Below are positions 23,036-33,222 of a stretch of 64,000 bases of DNA, piece after piece (position 1 is the first letter of the stretch; each line of letters opens with the position of its first letter). The position numbers and the translations under genes are program-made. Origin of the DNA: Phlebiopsis flavidoalba (taxonomy: Eukaryota; Basidiomycota; Agaricomycetes; Polyporales; Phanerochaetaceae); contig JAOCPU010000001.1 in the NCBI GenBank assembly GCA_035772785.1, forward strand, positions 2,046,001 to 2,110,000, in the 5' to 3' direction. The notes beneath the pieces are model-generated. The model was not told the origin of the DNA and did not search any database. It saw only the letters and a program-made list of their open reading frames with translations.

Positions 23036-23471
23036 CTAGATCCTCATGTGACCGCCACGACATGCCAGGACGTAGAGATCGTCCAAGAAGTCCTCATCAA
23101 CGCTAGCAGCGTCACGAGTGTTTAACTTGTGGAAGAATCTTTCTCTCGCATTTTGGAGACGGGTGAACCGAGAGTTACTTTTGCCAGCTGCCGTTTCGGC
23201 CTCACGGTCCTCCGAGTCCGCGGTTTCCACTCCTTCTGCCAGTCCAGCGTTAAGAGTGTATTGCTGGCGAGTTGAGCCCCGCACCGCGGAATACGTGTTT
23301 GCAGGTCTTCGGAGTTGCACATCGTGAGACGAAGATGACGCGCCGAGCTCTTGGGGCTCTTGTTGACGGTGAGGCGCAACCCTTGACCCAGAGGGGCCAG
23401 CAGCGGGTTTGTGTCTGTCTAACATCGTCTCGTATGTTTCCGTGGGGAGGTTGATCCTCGTGGTCGGACAT
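23036..23471 (-). CDS. Hypothetical protein sharing the RERFF...NTRD motif with its neighbour
   Basis: Start 23471 gives MSDHEDQPPHGNIRDDVRQT, then a one-base shift leads into PSGSRVAPHRQQEPQELGAS and a Gln/Ser-rich stretch. Next come LNAGLAEGVETADSEDREAE and RLQNARERFFHKLNTRDAAS, then VDEDFLDDLYVLACRGGHM to the end at 23036. The block R-E-x-F-F-x-K-x-N-x-R-D followed by an acidic DxLxxxLY segment matches SREAFFKMFNARD...ENELYIDWL in the gene at 20.5-22.2 kb. The two probably arose by duplication. The protein is small and hydrophilic, without signal peptide or membrane segment. Function is unknown. Confidence 0.5.
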
Positions 23472-23699
23472 CTCTGCAGCTGCGAGAGCGCAACAGAGTC
23501 AATGAGTATCATCCAGCGAACAGATTGTGGAGTCTTGGGCTCTTACCTGTACGCTTTCCGAGTCGGACAGCGGATCGACCTTTGTCTCGTACCAAGTTCT
23601 TACGTTTCCAAGCCTAAGTTAGGCACTCCGTCCTTCGTACGAATATTTCCTGATACAGTGCCTGTCCTGTAGCCGTTACTGGGATTCCATGATCCCAGG

Positions 23700-24131
23700 G
23701 AACGATTTCCTGCGGTGATGGCGTTGCAATAAGGTCTGTTTCAACGTGGTCGAATAAAGAACGTACGACAGAACTGTACGGTTCACTAATAAAGTCTTAG
23801 CAGCTTCGTTTTTTTGACGATCGTCTCCTCATTTTCGCAGTCATCAACCACGCGCGATTGCAGTAGACGTCGAACCAAATTCTTGAGCGTTAAGTTGTGT
23901 AGCCACCGCGTGGCCGGCCCGTCGCGCTCCAGACTGGAATGACATAGGCCCTGAGCTTGGAGCATGGACGTGGTTTTGAACCAGGCTGAGAATTTGCTCA
24001 ATGACCATACCAAAAACTGAACATCAGCAAGTGTGCGTAGATATTATTAGAAGAATAACGATTACATCCAGATATTCCGTGTACAAATCCATATTTCCGA
24101 GAATAATGTAGGGTCTAGTTTGCAGCCCCAG
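23700..24131. other. 3' flank of the PLC-like gene
   Basis: A minus-strand frame (23786-24013) is open for 75 codons, but it lies beyond the stop of the PLC-like gene and has no recognisable features. The flank is AT-rich around 24020-24110, as expected for 3' untranslated sequence. Confidence 0.3.
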
Positions 24132-25720
24132 CTAACTGTTCACGCCCAGCCCTCCTCGCGCCTTGACCCTACCTCGGAAGTTGCACTCAATCAGCAGCGG
24201 CACAAGAGCTTTCTCCGGGTCCTCATAGAAGTCCATAAGAGCCCATCCACGTATACGAGGCTCCCTAGACTCCCCTGAGCCTTCGCCGAGCATGTCCATC
24301 AACCACTTTGCTACGCGCGAGTTTCACGCCCTCGATACCAAACCCAAGCTTGGCCAGCCCGAACCCGCGCGCAATTGTAGGTGGGAATGCGAGAGGGAAG
24401 GAAGACGCAGAGAAGAAGGTAATGGCGAGTGAGGGTGTTGGTGGGTCAACAGGTGGAGGCAATAGAATCTGTGTAGCGAGGGAAGTCTTCTCTGGAATAT
24501 ATAGGAATGACGGTATGCTGTACCTGAATGCGAAACATAACGTGAGTTACGACCAACAGAAGGGGCATCATATACCTACCGCATGTCGTGTGTGCGCACT
24601 ACCGTATTCTTGCATTCCCAGCTGAATCCCGCCCGTTCGCTATCCGTTGGGCCATGTCGTGGGGTGTATGCCGATTCCCTCTATACCACCTTCCCATCCT
24701 TCGCCATTTCCACCAAACCTGCTGAACATGACGACTTTCCCTCTCACTATCGCCTAAGATTCGGTACAGGGGAAGAAGCCGGTTTTCCAAGTATCCACGC
24801 CTACATGGCTGTCTGCCACCGGGCCCGTTCAAGATCTCATCGTGTACATGCCTGGAAAGGACTCTCCGGCAAACGCTTGCGGAAGTCCTCCTTGCTTGAT
24901 GGACATGACAACGGTTTCAACGTCTTGTCTTGTCAGCAGTGTTTTAGGGGGGGGGGGTGGGAAATGCATGTAATATGGTAAGTATCTCATGGAAAGATGC
25001 TTTCTGTGGATAAGGACCGTGATATGCCATCAGTCTGCCGTCCTGTTACCGCAGAGAGCATCGGCCGAATGTCGAGAACGCGGATGACCAGAGGCCAGCT
25101 GCAATAGCAAGGCGGAGTATCTAGTGACTGGGCACTGTGATGATAGTGGGCCATCCGTAGAAAGCCATGCTGTGGATTATTTCAGTATATCGTCGTATGG
25201 ATTGCGCAGCGAACCTGACGTATCATGGGTAGCACGCAGGCAATGTGACGCATGATAGTGGTACGCTGTCTGGAATCTGTAGCTCAAGAAGCGACGGGTG
25301 TCTCGGCGAGGTAATAATCAGTAAGCTATGGTGCTTTCGAGATACCTGAAGCGTGTGTGAGACGAACGTTATGCACAACCACACTGTGCACACACCTTGA
25401 CCCTGTAGATGATAATCGCACGGGGCACCTTCTCAGGTGTACAGAAACTGCTCCTTCCATATGGCCGCGAGAGCTAATGGCGCTCTTACATCGAAGCCAG
25501 TTTGGGTGCGACGGACCACTTCTCGTCGACAGACGACGACTTCTCGGTAACCGACTGCGGCGTAAGCGTGAGCGCGACTCAGGAAGCTGGACAGTTCGAG
25601 CGTCGTCGAGGCTCCGGGGAAGACCAGCTTCGCAAACCGTCGCTATCGCGCTTGCTAGATTTCTCTGCGCGCACGTTGACAAATCTCCTGAGAGCGGTTG
25701 ACGATGGTGACCCGCCTCAT
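24132..25720 (-). CDS. PLC-like phosphodiesterase (PI-PLC X-domain fold)
   Basis: Ordered blocks on the minus strand match fungal PLC-like phosphodiesterases, whose bacterial relatives cleave phosphatidylinositol. The likely N-terminus is MRRVTIVNRSQEICQRA (start about 25720). LQIPDSVPLSCVTLP followed by THD lies around 25210-25260. After a short intron comes SMAFYGWP (about 25155-25180), then LDTP, LAIAAGLWSSAFSTFG in a shifted frame and DGRLMAYHG (about 25020-25045). ETVVMSIKQED lies around 24895-24925. Then come VRGKVVMFSRFGGNGEGW-like pieces with IEGIGIHPTTWPN, and SFLYIPEKTSLATQILLPPP. ITFFSASSFPLAFPPTIARG and LAKLGFGIEGV lead to RGWALMDFYEDPEKALVPLL, with IECNFRGRVKARGGLGVNS before TAG (24132-24134 on the plus strand). 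The THDSM block carries the expected catalytic His. Several frames and introns are involved and the N-terminus is the weakest part. Confidence 0.85.
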
Positions 25721-25908
25721 CTTGCCGCGGTGAGGTTGAGGTTCAAGTTAGCCCTTGGCGCCTGCTCGGCGAATGCATTCGCTGTGCCATCACGTTGTGG
25801 CGGCGCGCCACCATGTCACAGCTTCCCCGATCAAGCCGAGGTGACGTACCTGACGAAAATGAAAGATTTCACACGATGCAGCGGCCACGAGCTACGAGCC
25901 CAATGACA

Positions 25909-25921
25909 TTCCAGAAATTCC
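25909..25921. promoter_or_regulatory. Heat-shock element (weaker, distal)
   Basis: TTCcaGAAatTCC, three alternating 5-bp HSF units with one mismatch in the last. It lies about 370 bases upstream of the HSP20 start codon. Confidence 0.45.
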
Positions 25922-26042
25922 CGGGCTCTACAGCACACCACTTCTGTCATCCGAGTTTACTCGAAGGTGCTGTGCGAATATGTTACGCGACAACTATATG
26001 GCACTTTGAAAGTCTCGAATCCGCCGCCACCACGCGCAGTCA

Positions 26043-26061
26043 TTCCAGAACCTTCTGCGAA
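26043..26061. promoter_or_regulatory. Heat-shock element (strong, proximal)
   Basis: TTCcaGAAccTTCtgcGAA: three perfect alternating HSF units with correct 2-bp spacing, plus a fourth unit displaced by one base. It sits about 115 bp upstream of the TATA box of the HSP20 gene. A further GAAacTTCagGA lies at 26137-26148. These are the expected binding sites of the heat-shock factor. Confidence 0.75.
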
Positions 26062-26175
26062 TCTCAGTAGAAACAGTTTGACGTATCCGCGGTTGATTCG
26101 CGCCCCGGAACCCGATGGAATCGCTGAGTTTCCAACGAAACTTCAGGATAGGTGCAGGCAATAGGTGTAGAAAGG

Positions 26176-26184
26176 TATATAAAA
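26176..26184 (+). promoter_or_regulatory. TATA box of the HSP20 gene
   Basis: TATATAAAA, 103 bases upstream of the ATG at 26287. A strong TATA box fits a heat-inducible promoter. Confidence 0.75.
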
Positions 26185-26286
26185 GCTTCGTCCTAGGCGA
26201 ATGACTCGACCACAGAACTCAGCAGAACATCACAATACCTCGTACTACCAGCCCCATCTCTCCAAACACACACTAAAGACACTCCC

Positions 26287-26900
26287 ATGGCTTCCTACTT
26301 CTTCGAGCCCTTCTACTCCCTCAACGACTTCGACCGCCTTTTCGACGAGGCCTTTGCAAGCACGGCGGCGTCCAGGGCAACCATGCCCCAGAACCAGGTG
26401 CAGCGCAGGCAGGGCGGCGAGAATGCACCTGCATCACGCTTCTTGAGACCAAGGTAAGCTAACCATAGCTCAAACTAAGCGGCACAAATGTGTACTCACC
26501 GTGTTATTTAGGAATGGACGTTCACGAGGACAAGGAAAAGAACCCTTGTCACCGCGAACCTTCGAGCTTGCCCCGGGTCTTGACAAGGAGAACGTCAACA
26601 TCGACGTGCACAACAACTGCGCGCTCACCGTTTCTGGCGAGTCGCGACTGTCCTCCGAGCGCGACGAGATATGGTTGGGCTGTGGGGCGCGAACGTCGCT
26701 TCGGCAAGTTCTCGCGTTCGATCCCCTGCCCAAGGAACCAAGGTAAGGTTTCAGCCTTTTGCCCAAACGACTCCAGTGTGCTAACGCGCGACTCCTGTAG
26801 CCCGAGGAGATCAAAGCAGCGATGAGAACGGTGTCCTGACCGTTACCTTCCCAAAGACGACTCCTGAGCAGGCTCCCCCAAGAAGATCACAATTGCGTAG
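26287..26900 (+). CDS. Small heat-shock protein, HSP20/alpha-crystallin family
   Basis: An ATP-independent chaperone that holds unfolding proteins in the cytosol under heat stress. Start 26287 gives MASYFFEPFYSLNDFDRLFD, the usual N-terminal region of basidiomycete HSP20. After an intron (about 26455-26511, GTAAGC...TTTAG) the alpha-crystallin domain begins MDVHEDKEKN, then FELAPGLDKENVNIDVHNNC and ALTVSGESRLSSERDE. WAVRERRFGKFSRSIPLPQ needs two or three base corrections. A second intron (about 26745-26800, GTAAGG...TGTAG) precedes PEEIKAAMENGVLTVTFPKT, which contains the conserved G-V-L-x-V motif. The end is KKITIA-stop (TAG 26898-26900). The corrected length of about 160 residues fits the family. 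Upstream heat-shock elements and a TATA box support heat induction. Confidence 0.96.
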
Positions 26901-28550
26901 TAAGCGCATTTGAAGGACGAATGGAAGTTATCATACCCTGTAAAATACGACATACCCAAGAAATACATTATCTGTACATGCCCTCATATATTACGATTTT
27001 TTGGCTGATTGGTATCGGTGCGAAGCTCAGTGCTATGACCTATCTAGCGGTAAGCAACCGAATGCGAGTTCATGAAGATGAGGCTTACGATTCTCTAATT
27101 AAGCAAGCTCGTCTGGTGTTTCGGAGACTCGTCAGGTGTCCAAGTGTCCGTGGTAATTTCTTGGAATGTTTTCCACATGTGCATCTGCGCACTCTTGGCT
27201 ATGCGCAATGGATCTGCAGGTGGCTCAGCTGCTTTCAAAGGCTAGTAATCAGAACGTTAGAAACCGAAGCACGCATGTCTGTTGTAATGCACGACAAGGA
27301 CTGAAGACGGGAAGAGGGCTCAGAGTCAGACTTGTCTGTCCCTTTTTTTTTTTCTGGGCTGCCGACTGCCGCTTTGACATTTACCCTGCGAAGGTTTTCG
27401 AGAGCGATACGGACCCGCGCTTTCCTGCGAGGCATCTGTGCATTGAACTGTGCACCCACTCAAAGCCGGGAAGAGAGCGGTGATGGTCGTCGACAACAAC
27501 AAGCACGTCACACACGACCGGGGCAGCTGATCAGCAATTTTGATCGCGTGAGCCTTCTTTGATAAACGCTCGCGTTCGTTGACTTCCCCGCAGCGCTTAA
27601 GAAGAGAAAGCTTGTTGTCTCCACACCGCACCCCCACCTCCACGACAGCACGGTCTGTGTCCTCGACGAGCTTTAGGTGAGTATCTCTCAAAGCCTGGCG
27701 AGCCTTTGTGGCCCAAAGGATGAAACGCACTGGGCTCTGAAACACCTAGATAGATGTCATGCACTACGCTCTACTACGAGCGGCGGCCTAGAAAACCGTT
27801 GACTGAATCATATTGCTGCGGTCGTCTCGAAGGCAGCTTGCTGACTAGTTCTCGTAGGTTGGCCTTTGGATACGTTGCGAGGAGATTCTATGTAACAAGC
27901 CACCACGTCGAGGAACCTTGTTCTGTTTTCTGCGCACGCTGAGTGCCAATCGGTGTACATGGGTGGTCTGTAATCGGCTACTCGTTCTCTAAAATGTATG
28001 ATTACTGGCTTTTGTGTTAGCTATCTGAGGAGTAGTTGGAACGCGCAAATTGTAGAGAGGGTTTGGGCAGCACAGACCCGGTTAGTTATCGGGTTATCGG
28101 GAATATAGCGCGGACAATCCGGAATGAGCTGCGCAGTGGTGGAATAGTCTAGCTCTTACAACTGTCGCATCGAGTCGGAGGCTTCGGGTACTCGACCGAG
28201 TTGCCATATGAATGCTACAATCACGATTGACATGTTGCAGTGCGATGAACTCTATCCCTTCTCAGAGTAAGTCATCAAGAGGCCTCCATGAGAAGTACAG
28301 GACATGCCAGCGTTGTTCGGATATATACTGTGCCTCTACCTGATCGGGACTGCGCTCGAAATCCCTGGGATGGGCGAAAAGTCTCTCGATGCCGTATTTG
28401 GATGTCGTTGTGGCGTCCGACATTGACACAATCATCATAATCTTGAGCGCCTAGATCAGGGCCGTCGTGTTCGACGCTTGCTGCAATCTGGCAAAGAGTG
28501 CGAGTCAAAACATCCCGACTCATTCTTCTTTACCTCCACGCCCTGCCGCC
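26901..28550. other. Region between HSP20 and TrpRS
   Basis: Apart from a possible minus-strand gene (27326-27745) nothing was recognised. The plus-strand frame at 26921-27304 overlaps the HSP20 3' flank and looks accidental. The last 250 bases form the TrpRS promoter and leader; the leader ends in a GCCGCC-ATG context. Confidence 0.3.
27326..27745 (-). CDS. Hypothetical basic protein, uncertain
   Basis: One minus frame is open for 139 codons. It begins MFQSPVRFILWATKARQALR, followed by a helical, charged stretch (DTHLKLVEDTDRAVVEV) and a Lys/Arg-rich C-terminus encoded by a T-rich tract. Further minus-strand pieces downstream, such as SAQMHMWKTFQEITTDTW (about 27140-27200), could be a second exon. 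No family was recognised. It could be chance. Confidence 0.3.
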   Translation of the reverse strand: MFQSPVRFILWATKARQALRDTHLKLVEDTDRAVVEVGVRCGDNKLSLLKRCGEVNERERLSKKAHAIKIADQLPRSCVTCLLLSTTITALFPALSGCTVQCTDASQESAGPYRSRKPSQGKCQSGSRQPRKKKRDRQV

Positions 28551-30397
28551 ATGTCTCAGCCCTTTGCCGCTCCAGAAGAGATGTCAACACACCCAACAGC
28601 TCCTGCGACTGTTCCTGGAGTGACAGAGAGCCTAGCAAACGCATCCTTGATCGAGTACGTTCTCAGCAATCTGGCCTCGTTTGTTTCGCTAACCAGACCG
28701 CAGCAATTCAGTGGCTGAACCTGGTGAAATCGCCAGAAGCGACGGGGGACGACTCAGAAACCCCCCAGCTCGACATCCGCTCCAGCAGTCAAGCCAGATC
28801 CTGAAGGCAAGACTCATCAGCAAGTCGTCACACCCTGGGACGTGCAAGGCAGTGTTGCTGAAGAGGGAAAAGCAGCTTGCGATCGATTACGACAAACTTA
28901 TAGAGCAGTTTGGAACCAGGAGGATAGACGAAGCGCTGTTGGAGAGGTTTTGAGCGACTGACCGGTCACCGGCCGCATGTCTTGCTTCGACGAGGGATGT
29001 TCGTCTTCTCCCACAGGTGTGTGCATTCAGAAGCTTTCCGCCGATAACGGAACTCTGATTCTTTTAATGCGCGACGACGATTTGTTTCACAGAGAGTTTG
29101 ATAAAATACTGGACCGCTATGAACAGGGAAGCCATTCTATCTGTATACCGGTCGTGGACCAAGTTAGTGACAGTATGCATTTGGGGTCATATGATCCCTT
29201 TCACTTTCACAAAGTGAGTTACTGTTCCTAGATCTGATAATTGCTAGCTTACCGAGTCATACCAGATGGTTTGCAAGACGTATTTGACGTACCGCTCGTC
29301 ATTCAGCTTACCGGTAAGCTGGGCATTCTTGTCTTGTGGGGAAGCATTTCCTGAATGGATGCAGATGATGAGAAGTTCTTGTTCAAACATGAACTGAAAA
29401 CCCGAACAGACCCACGACTTTGCATATCGGGAACGCAAAGGACATCATGGCGGTTGGCTTCGATATGAGCAAAACTTTCATCTTCAGCGATTAACACGAT
29501 TATGTTGGCGGCGCCTTCTATCGCAAATGTCTCCAAAATATCTCGCCAGATTACTATCAATCAGGCAAAGGCCACCTTTGGCTTCAATGATTCGTAAGTA
29601 TCGTGTTGTTTTCCATGACTAGCGGTCATACCAACACGACACAGTGACAACATTGGCAAGATACACTTTGCCTCCATTCAAGCCGCCCCTTTCCTTCTTC
29701 TCCAACTCTTTCCCAAACATCTTCGGCACGAAGTCCGACATTCCGTGCCTCATCCCCTGTGCCATCGACCAGGATCCCTATTTCGCCTGACAAGGGACGT
29801 GGCGAGCAAACTCAAGTACCCGAAGCCGACACTTATCCACTCCAAGTTCTTCCCGGCTCTGCAAGGCCCACAAACGAAGATGAGCGCATCAGATCTCACC
29901 TCGAGTATCTATATGTCAGACAACACCGAACCAGATCAAGAACAAGATCAACAGGCACGGTTTTCTCTGGTGGACAGGAGACTGAGGAGGAGCACCGGCG
30001 GCTGGGCGGAAATCCAGATGTCGACGTGGCGTACCAGTACTTGGGATTCTTCCTGGATGATGACAAGGAGTGGGCGAAGATGGGCGAGGTGCGTGCTTGT
30101 TCGGTCGTCGTCATCGCAGGCCGCCCGTTGATGGTTTCCACCGATAGGAATATCGGGCGGGTCGGCTGTTGACCGGGGGAGATGAAGAAGAAGTGCATCG
30201 AGGTGTTGCAACAATTCGTCAAGGACCTTCCAGGAGGTGCGTGTGTGCGGATAGAGTTTGCGTTGTGAAAACTAATATGTTCGCGTCTAGAACAAGGCAA
30301 AGATTACGGATGACGTTTTCTCAAGAGCTTTATGGATCCGACACGGAAGATAGAGCCGCACTTTGGAAAGGCAAAGCCCGCGACGCCCGCTCCGTAA
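28551..30397 (+). CDS. WRS1: Cytosolic tryptophanyl-tRNA synthetase
   Basis: Charges tRNA-Trp with tryptophan; a class Ic synthetase. The start at 28551 sits in a strong GCCGCC-ATG context. After an intron comes [20 protein letters not shown], then LLERF (about 28873-28950). The nucleotide-binding HIGH-type motif is SMHLGH with one extra base (about 29170-29190). AIAEGAAN-region frames contain KNFSSA on the wrong strand, while the plus strand gives [17 protein letters not shown] and [13 protein letters not shown] (about 29745-29790). [20 protein letters not shown] and [18 protein letters not shown] carry the KMSKS-type loop as KMSAS (about 29876-29895). [33 protein letters not shown] and WAKMGE follow, then KITDD. 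The C-terminus is KPATPAP-stop (TAA 30395-30397). At least five frame changes and several introns are needed. Size and domain order fit the eukaryotic enzyme. Confidence 0.97.
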
Positions 30398-32180
30398 AGG
30401 GGTACCGCGTCTGCCAAAAGGATATGTACAACATGTACAACAGCGTCATGTAAGGGTCATAGACCATCTAAAGAGGTTTAGAATTGTACTCTAGATATCC
30501 TATGCCGCGCTGTGTGCCTTTCTCCCGGCGAGTCTCACATTGGGCGCCGAGCATGTACAGTGCCACTCCCATTCGTCACTCGGCGTCCGGTCAATCCGCA
30601 ACCCCCACCCTTCGTCCCATCTCACAAGCAGCCGCTGCCCGGACCTTCTCAAGATAGGAGCATTCTCCCGTGTCTGGGCTTCCTCCTGGGCTGAGAGGGG
30701 CCCTGCGATCGGAGTTGCCACGCGCAAGAAACAGTCCGCGCGGTCTCACCGGGGACTATTCTCGGCGCAGGCGACCTGGGCGAGCTTAGGGCCGACACGG
30801 ATAGCCACCCGCGGTTCTGCACAGACCAGCGACGCGCTCAGACCGGCGTGTTCTTGACGCACCAGGACTCCGATAGGGGCCCCTGCGTCGACGCAGGGCA
30901 CGCACGCACGTTGGCGCGCGCCACATCTGCCTCGAGGGCCTGCGACGATCCGGCGCGCTTTCAAGCTCAGCTCGCGTGTCAGGGGCTGCGGCGACCGTGT
31001 CCTGCGCGCCGTCGGCCCGCCTTTACGTTGTGGCGACGCGCCGGGGCGGAGACCGCCGCACCGCGCGGGCGCGTCGCGAGCACGGCTGTTATGTATGGCG
31101 TAGGGGGTTCTGCTGCCTCGCCACAAACATACGGATGTATGTCTGGGTGTGGGCGCGGCGGTGCATCAGAGGTTATCGCGACGACGAGTGACCGACTGTT
31201 TTCTGGATGCGCGAGATAGAGTTTAGGTGACTTGAAAATACCAACGATCCGAGACAAACCGCCAGCATGGAGCGAACATTCCTGCATTCCTTCTGCGGCG
31301 AAAATGCACTGCAGCGTGTCGAGTGTAGAAATGCAGACAGCGTGCGGAGGCCGTGGGAGCGTGACCGCTGGGTCCGTTGGCAGGGGGCATGGGTAACAAG
31401 GGTAATGCCTGAAAAGAACCAAGAGGAGCGTGGACAGGTGCCAGTCGGATTAGAGCCTGGGTGACATTCGCTCTCGAGTCCCAAACAATGGCCCTGGTTG
31501 CCTTTGCGCGGACCGCGTCTCTTTGGCTCTCAAACGGTGCGTTCGTTTACACTTGCCGGATTAAGACATGTCCCGGCGTTGTGTGCACACAAAGGCGGCG
31601 TTAATTGGGCCCACTGCCTGCGTATTTTCGGAACATGGTGTGTGTGCAAGTAGGGCGCAGACGTGCTGGAATACGCTTGCGAACCGCGCGCGTGTCTCGA
31701 GCACGCAAAACCACACATGGCGAATGACACCCCCCTTGGGCCTTCTCGCGCACGACGATAGCAGTGCCACGTGTACAGCCGCGGTTAGCCCTCGTCGTAT
31801 TTGCGCCTAGAGATCCATCAATGGCGCATCAGGGCCCGGAGCAGCACTGAGCATAGACGACGACGACAGCTGCCGCTGTGATGAGTTGCGACGCGGGAGT
31901 GGTGGAGGTGAAGCAGACCGGAGACGCCGGCGAGACGGGAGGAACGGTGCTGATGGGGATGGGTTGGCGAGCGTTTCGGGCTGGAATGTTGTTGTCTGCG
32001 CGGATTGTGAATCGTGGATTCTAGCGTGCTGGCCGGTCCACGGTCGAGCAGACGCACGCGTTGGGTTTATTGTCCTCCGGGGAAGCCTGGCAGTTGCCGG
32101 ATTAGGCGAGTGTTGTACTCCCCAAGTTCCGGATGCGGACAAGGCATGGCTTGCATTCTGCACACGCGAGGCCGCCCAAG
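30398..32180. other. GC-rich region without a recognised gene
   Basis: From about 30690 to 31110 the sequence is very GC-rich and open on both strands, coding Arg/Ala-rich low-complexity proteins in every frame, which is typical of composition rather than coding. Minus-strand frames at 31173-31484 and 31807-32163 and plus-strand frames at 31267-31464 have no recognisable features. The right end holds the promoter of the next gene. Confidence 0.3.
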
Positions 32181-32185
32181 GTTTT

Positions 32186-32191
32186 TATATA
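32186..32191 (+). promoter_or_regulatory. TATA box of the DUF7330-like gene
   Basis: TATATA inside GGTTTTTATATACCG, about 160 bases upstream of the ATG at 32347, followed by a C/T-rich leader. Confidence 0.55.
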
Positions 32192-32346
32192 CCGAGGCGT
32201 TCTCGCACGACGCACACTGACCCCGCCTTTCGCTTTTCTCGCCCTCGCTCCTGCCAGGCGCGCAGCCCCTATCACACTCCTCCGTTTTAGATCACCCAGC
32301 CCCTGTCCCTTGGCCGCTGCACCGACAGCGAGCACAATTAAAGACC

Positions 32347-33222
32347 ATGCCGCACTCGTATCTCCCTCTCGTGAGTCTTTTGTCCCTCCCCTATCACTCG
32401 AGACACGTCTTGACAGAAGCGATGCATCAGAACGCACCCTCGACGCCCTCGAGCACAGACAGTCTGCTTGAGCCACCCAGCGGCTCCTACCGAGTCAGGT
32501 ATCGCGGCGCGGGCCCCATGACCGTCCACGACTGTGTCCTGGATGCCGATCGCCACCCCATCGACGTGTCGCTCGTACCCCCTCCTCCCACACTTTCGTG
32601 CGCGTAATCAGCCGCTCGACCATCGCCTGAGCATGCTCGTGGCAAACGACGGCGCAGATCCTATCAAAGTGAAAGTGGTAAGTCGCTCGTCTGCTTCCCA
32701 GGGTCTCCCGGCGGCTCACCGCTTTGCACAGTGCCGTAACTTTACGACCGCCCGCTCGACAAAGTTCCGGCTCGAGGTCTACTCGCCCTCGAGCACGGAC
32801 ATCACTGTCTGGTTACCCTCCGACTTCAGGGGCCACATACACCGCTCCTCTACCTGCCAGCGCGTCAGCTTCTCGGCAGGCTTCACCAACCGCATCCTGC
32901 GCAACGTCCAGCTCACGCAATCGCGCCGACCCTCGGCCGCGTCGCGGGCCTCTCTACCCCCGCCCAGCCGTACTCGGACATTTATATCTGCGACGCGAAC
33001 CCGTACCACCAGGAGGACAAGTGGTACGGCGGCGCGGTCGAGGAGGACGAGGTCGTCGTGCACACGTCGGGCCATGTCACCTTCCGCATGTGGGACATCC
33101 ACCGTGGCGAGCCCGAGGCTCGCTGCAAGGAGGCGTGCAAGCGCATGTTCGGCTTTGGCTGGTGTGGGAAACGCTCTGCCGAGGTCGCCATCGACTGGGA
33201 CTTCCTTCTCGACGACCAGTAG
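32347..33222 (+). CDS. DUF7330-like protein (basidiomycete family of unknown function)
   Basis: The family assignment is from memory of agaricomycete proteins and is moderate. Start 32347 (MPHSYLPL) is followed by an apparent intron (GTGAGT...GACAG, about 32369-32419). Then come APSTPSSTDSLLEPPSGSYR, VRYRGAGPMTVHDCVLDADR and a frame change. A second intron (about 32677-32730, GTAAGT...CACAG) leads to TARSTKFRLEVYSPSSTDIT, VWLPSDFRGHI and VSFSAGFTNRILRNVQLT, a beta-strand-rich block. After another shift follow YSDIYICDANPYHQEDKWYG, DEVVVHTSGHVTFRMWDIHR, EACKRMFGFGWCGK and EVAIDWDFLLDDQ-stop (TAG 33220-33222). The 404-codon open frame that overlaps it is only partly in the true frame. No signal peptide or membrane segment was seen. 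Function is unknown. Confidence 0.65.

Noticed and set aside
23786..24013. 75-codon minus frame as C-terminus of the PLC-like protein
   Set aside because: The PLC-like protein already ends at 24132 with the family-typical ECNFRGR segment and an in-frame stop.
24940..24960. G-rich run (about 12 G) as a possible G-quadruplex or telomere-like signal
   Set aside because: A single homopolymer inside the PLC-like gene region, without repeated G-tracts; homopolymer lengths are unreliable in this sequence.
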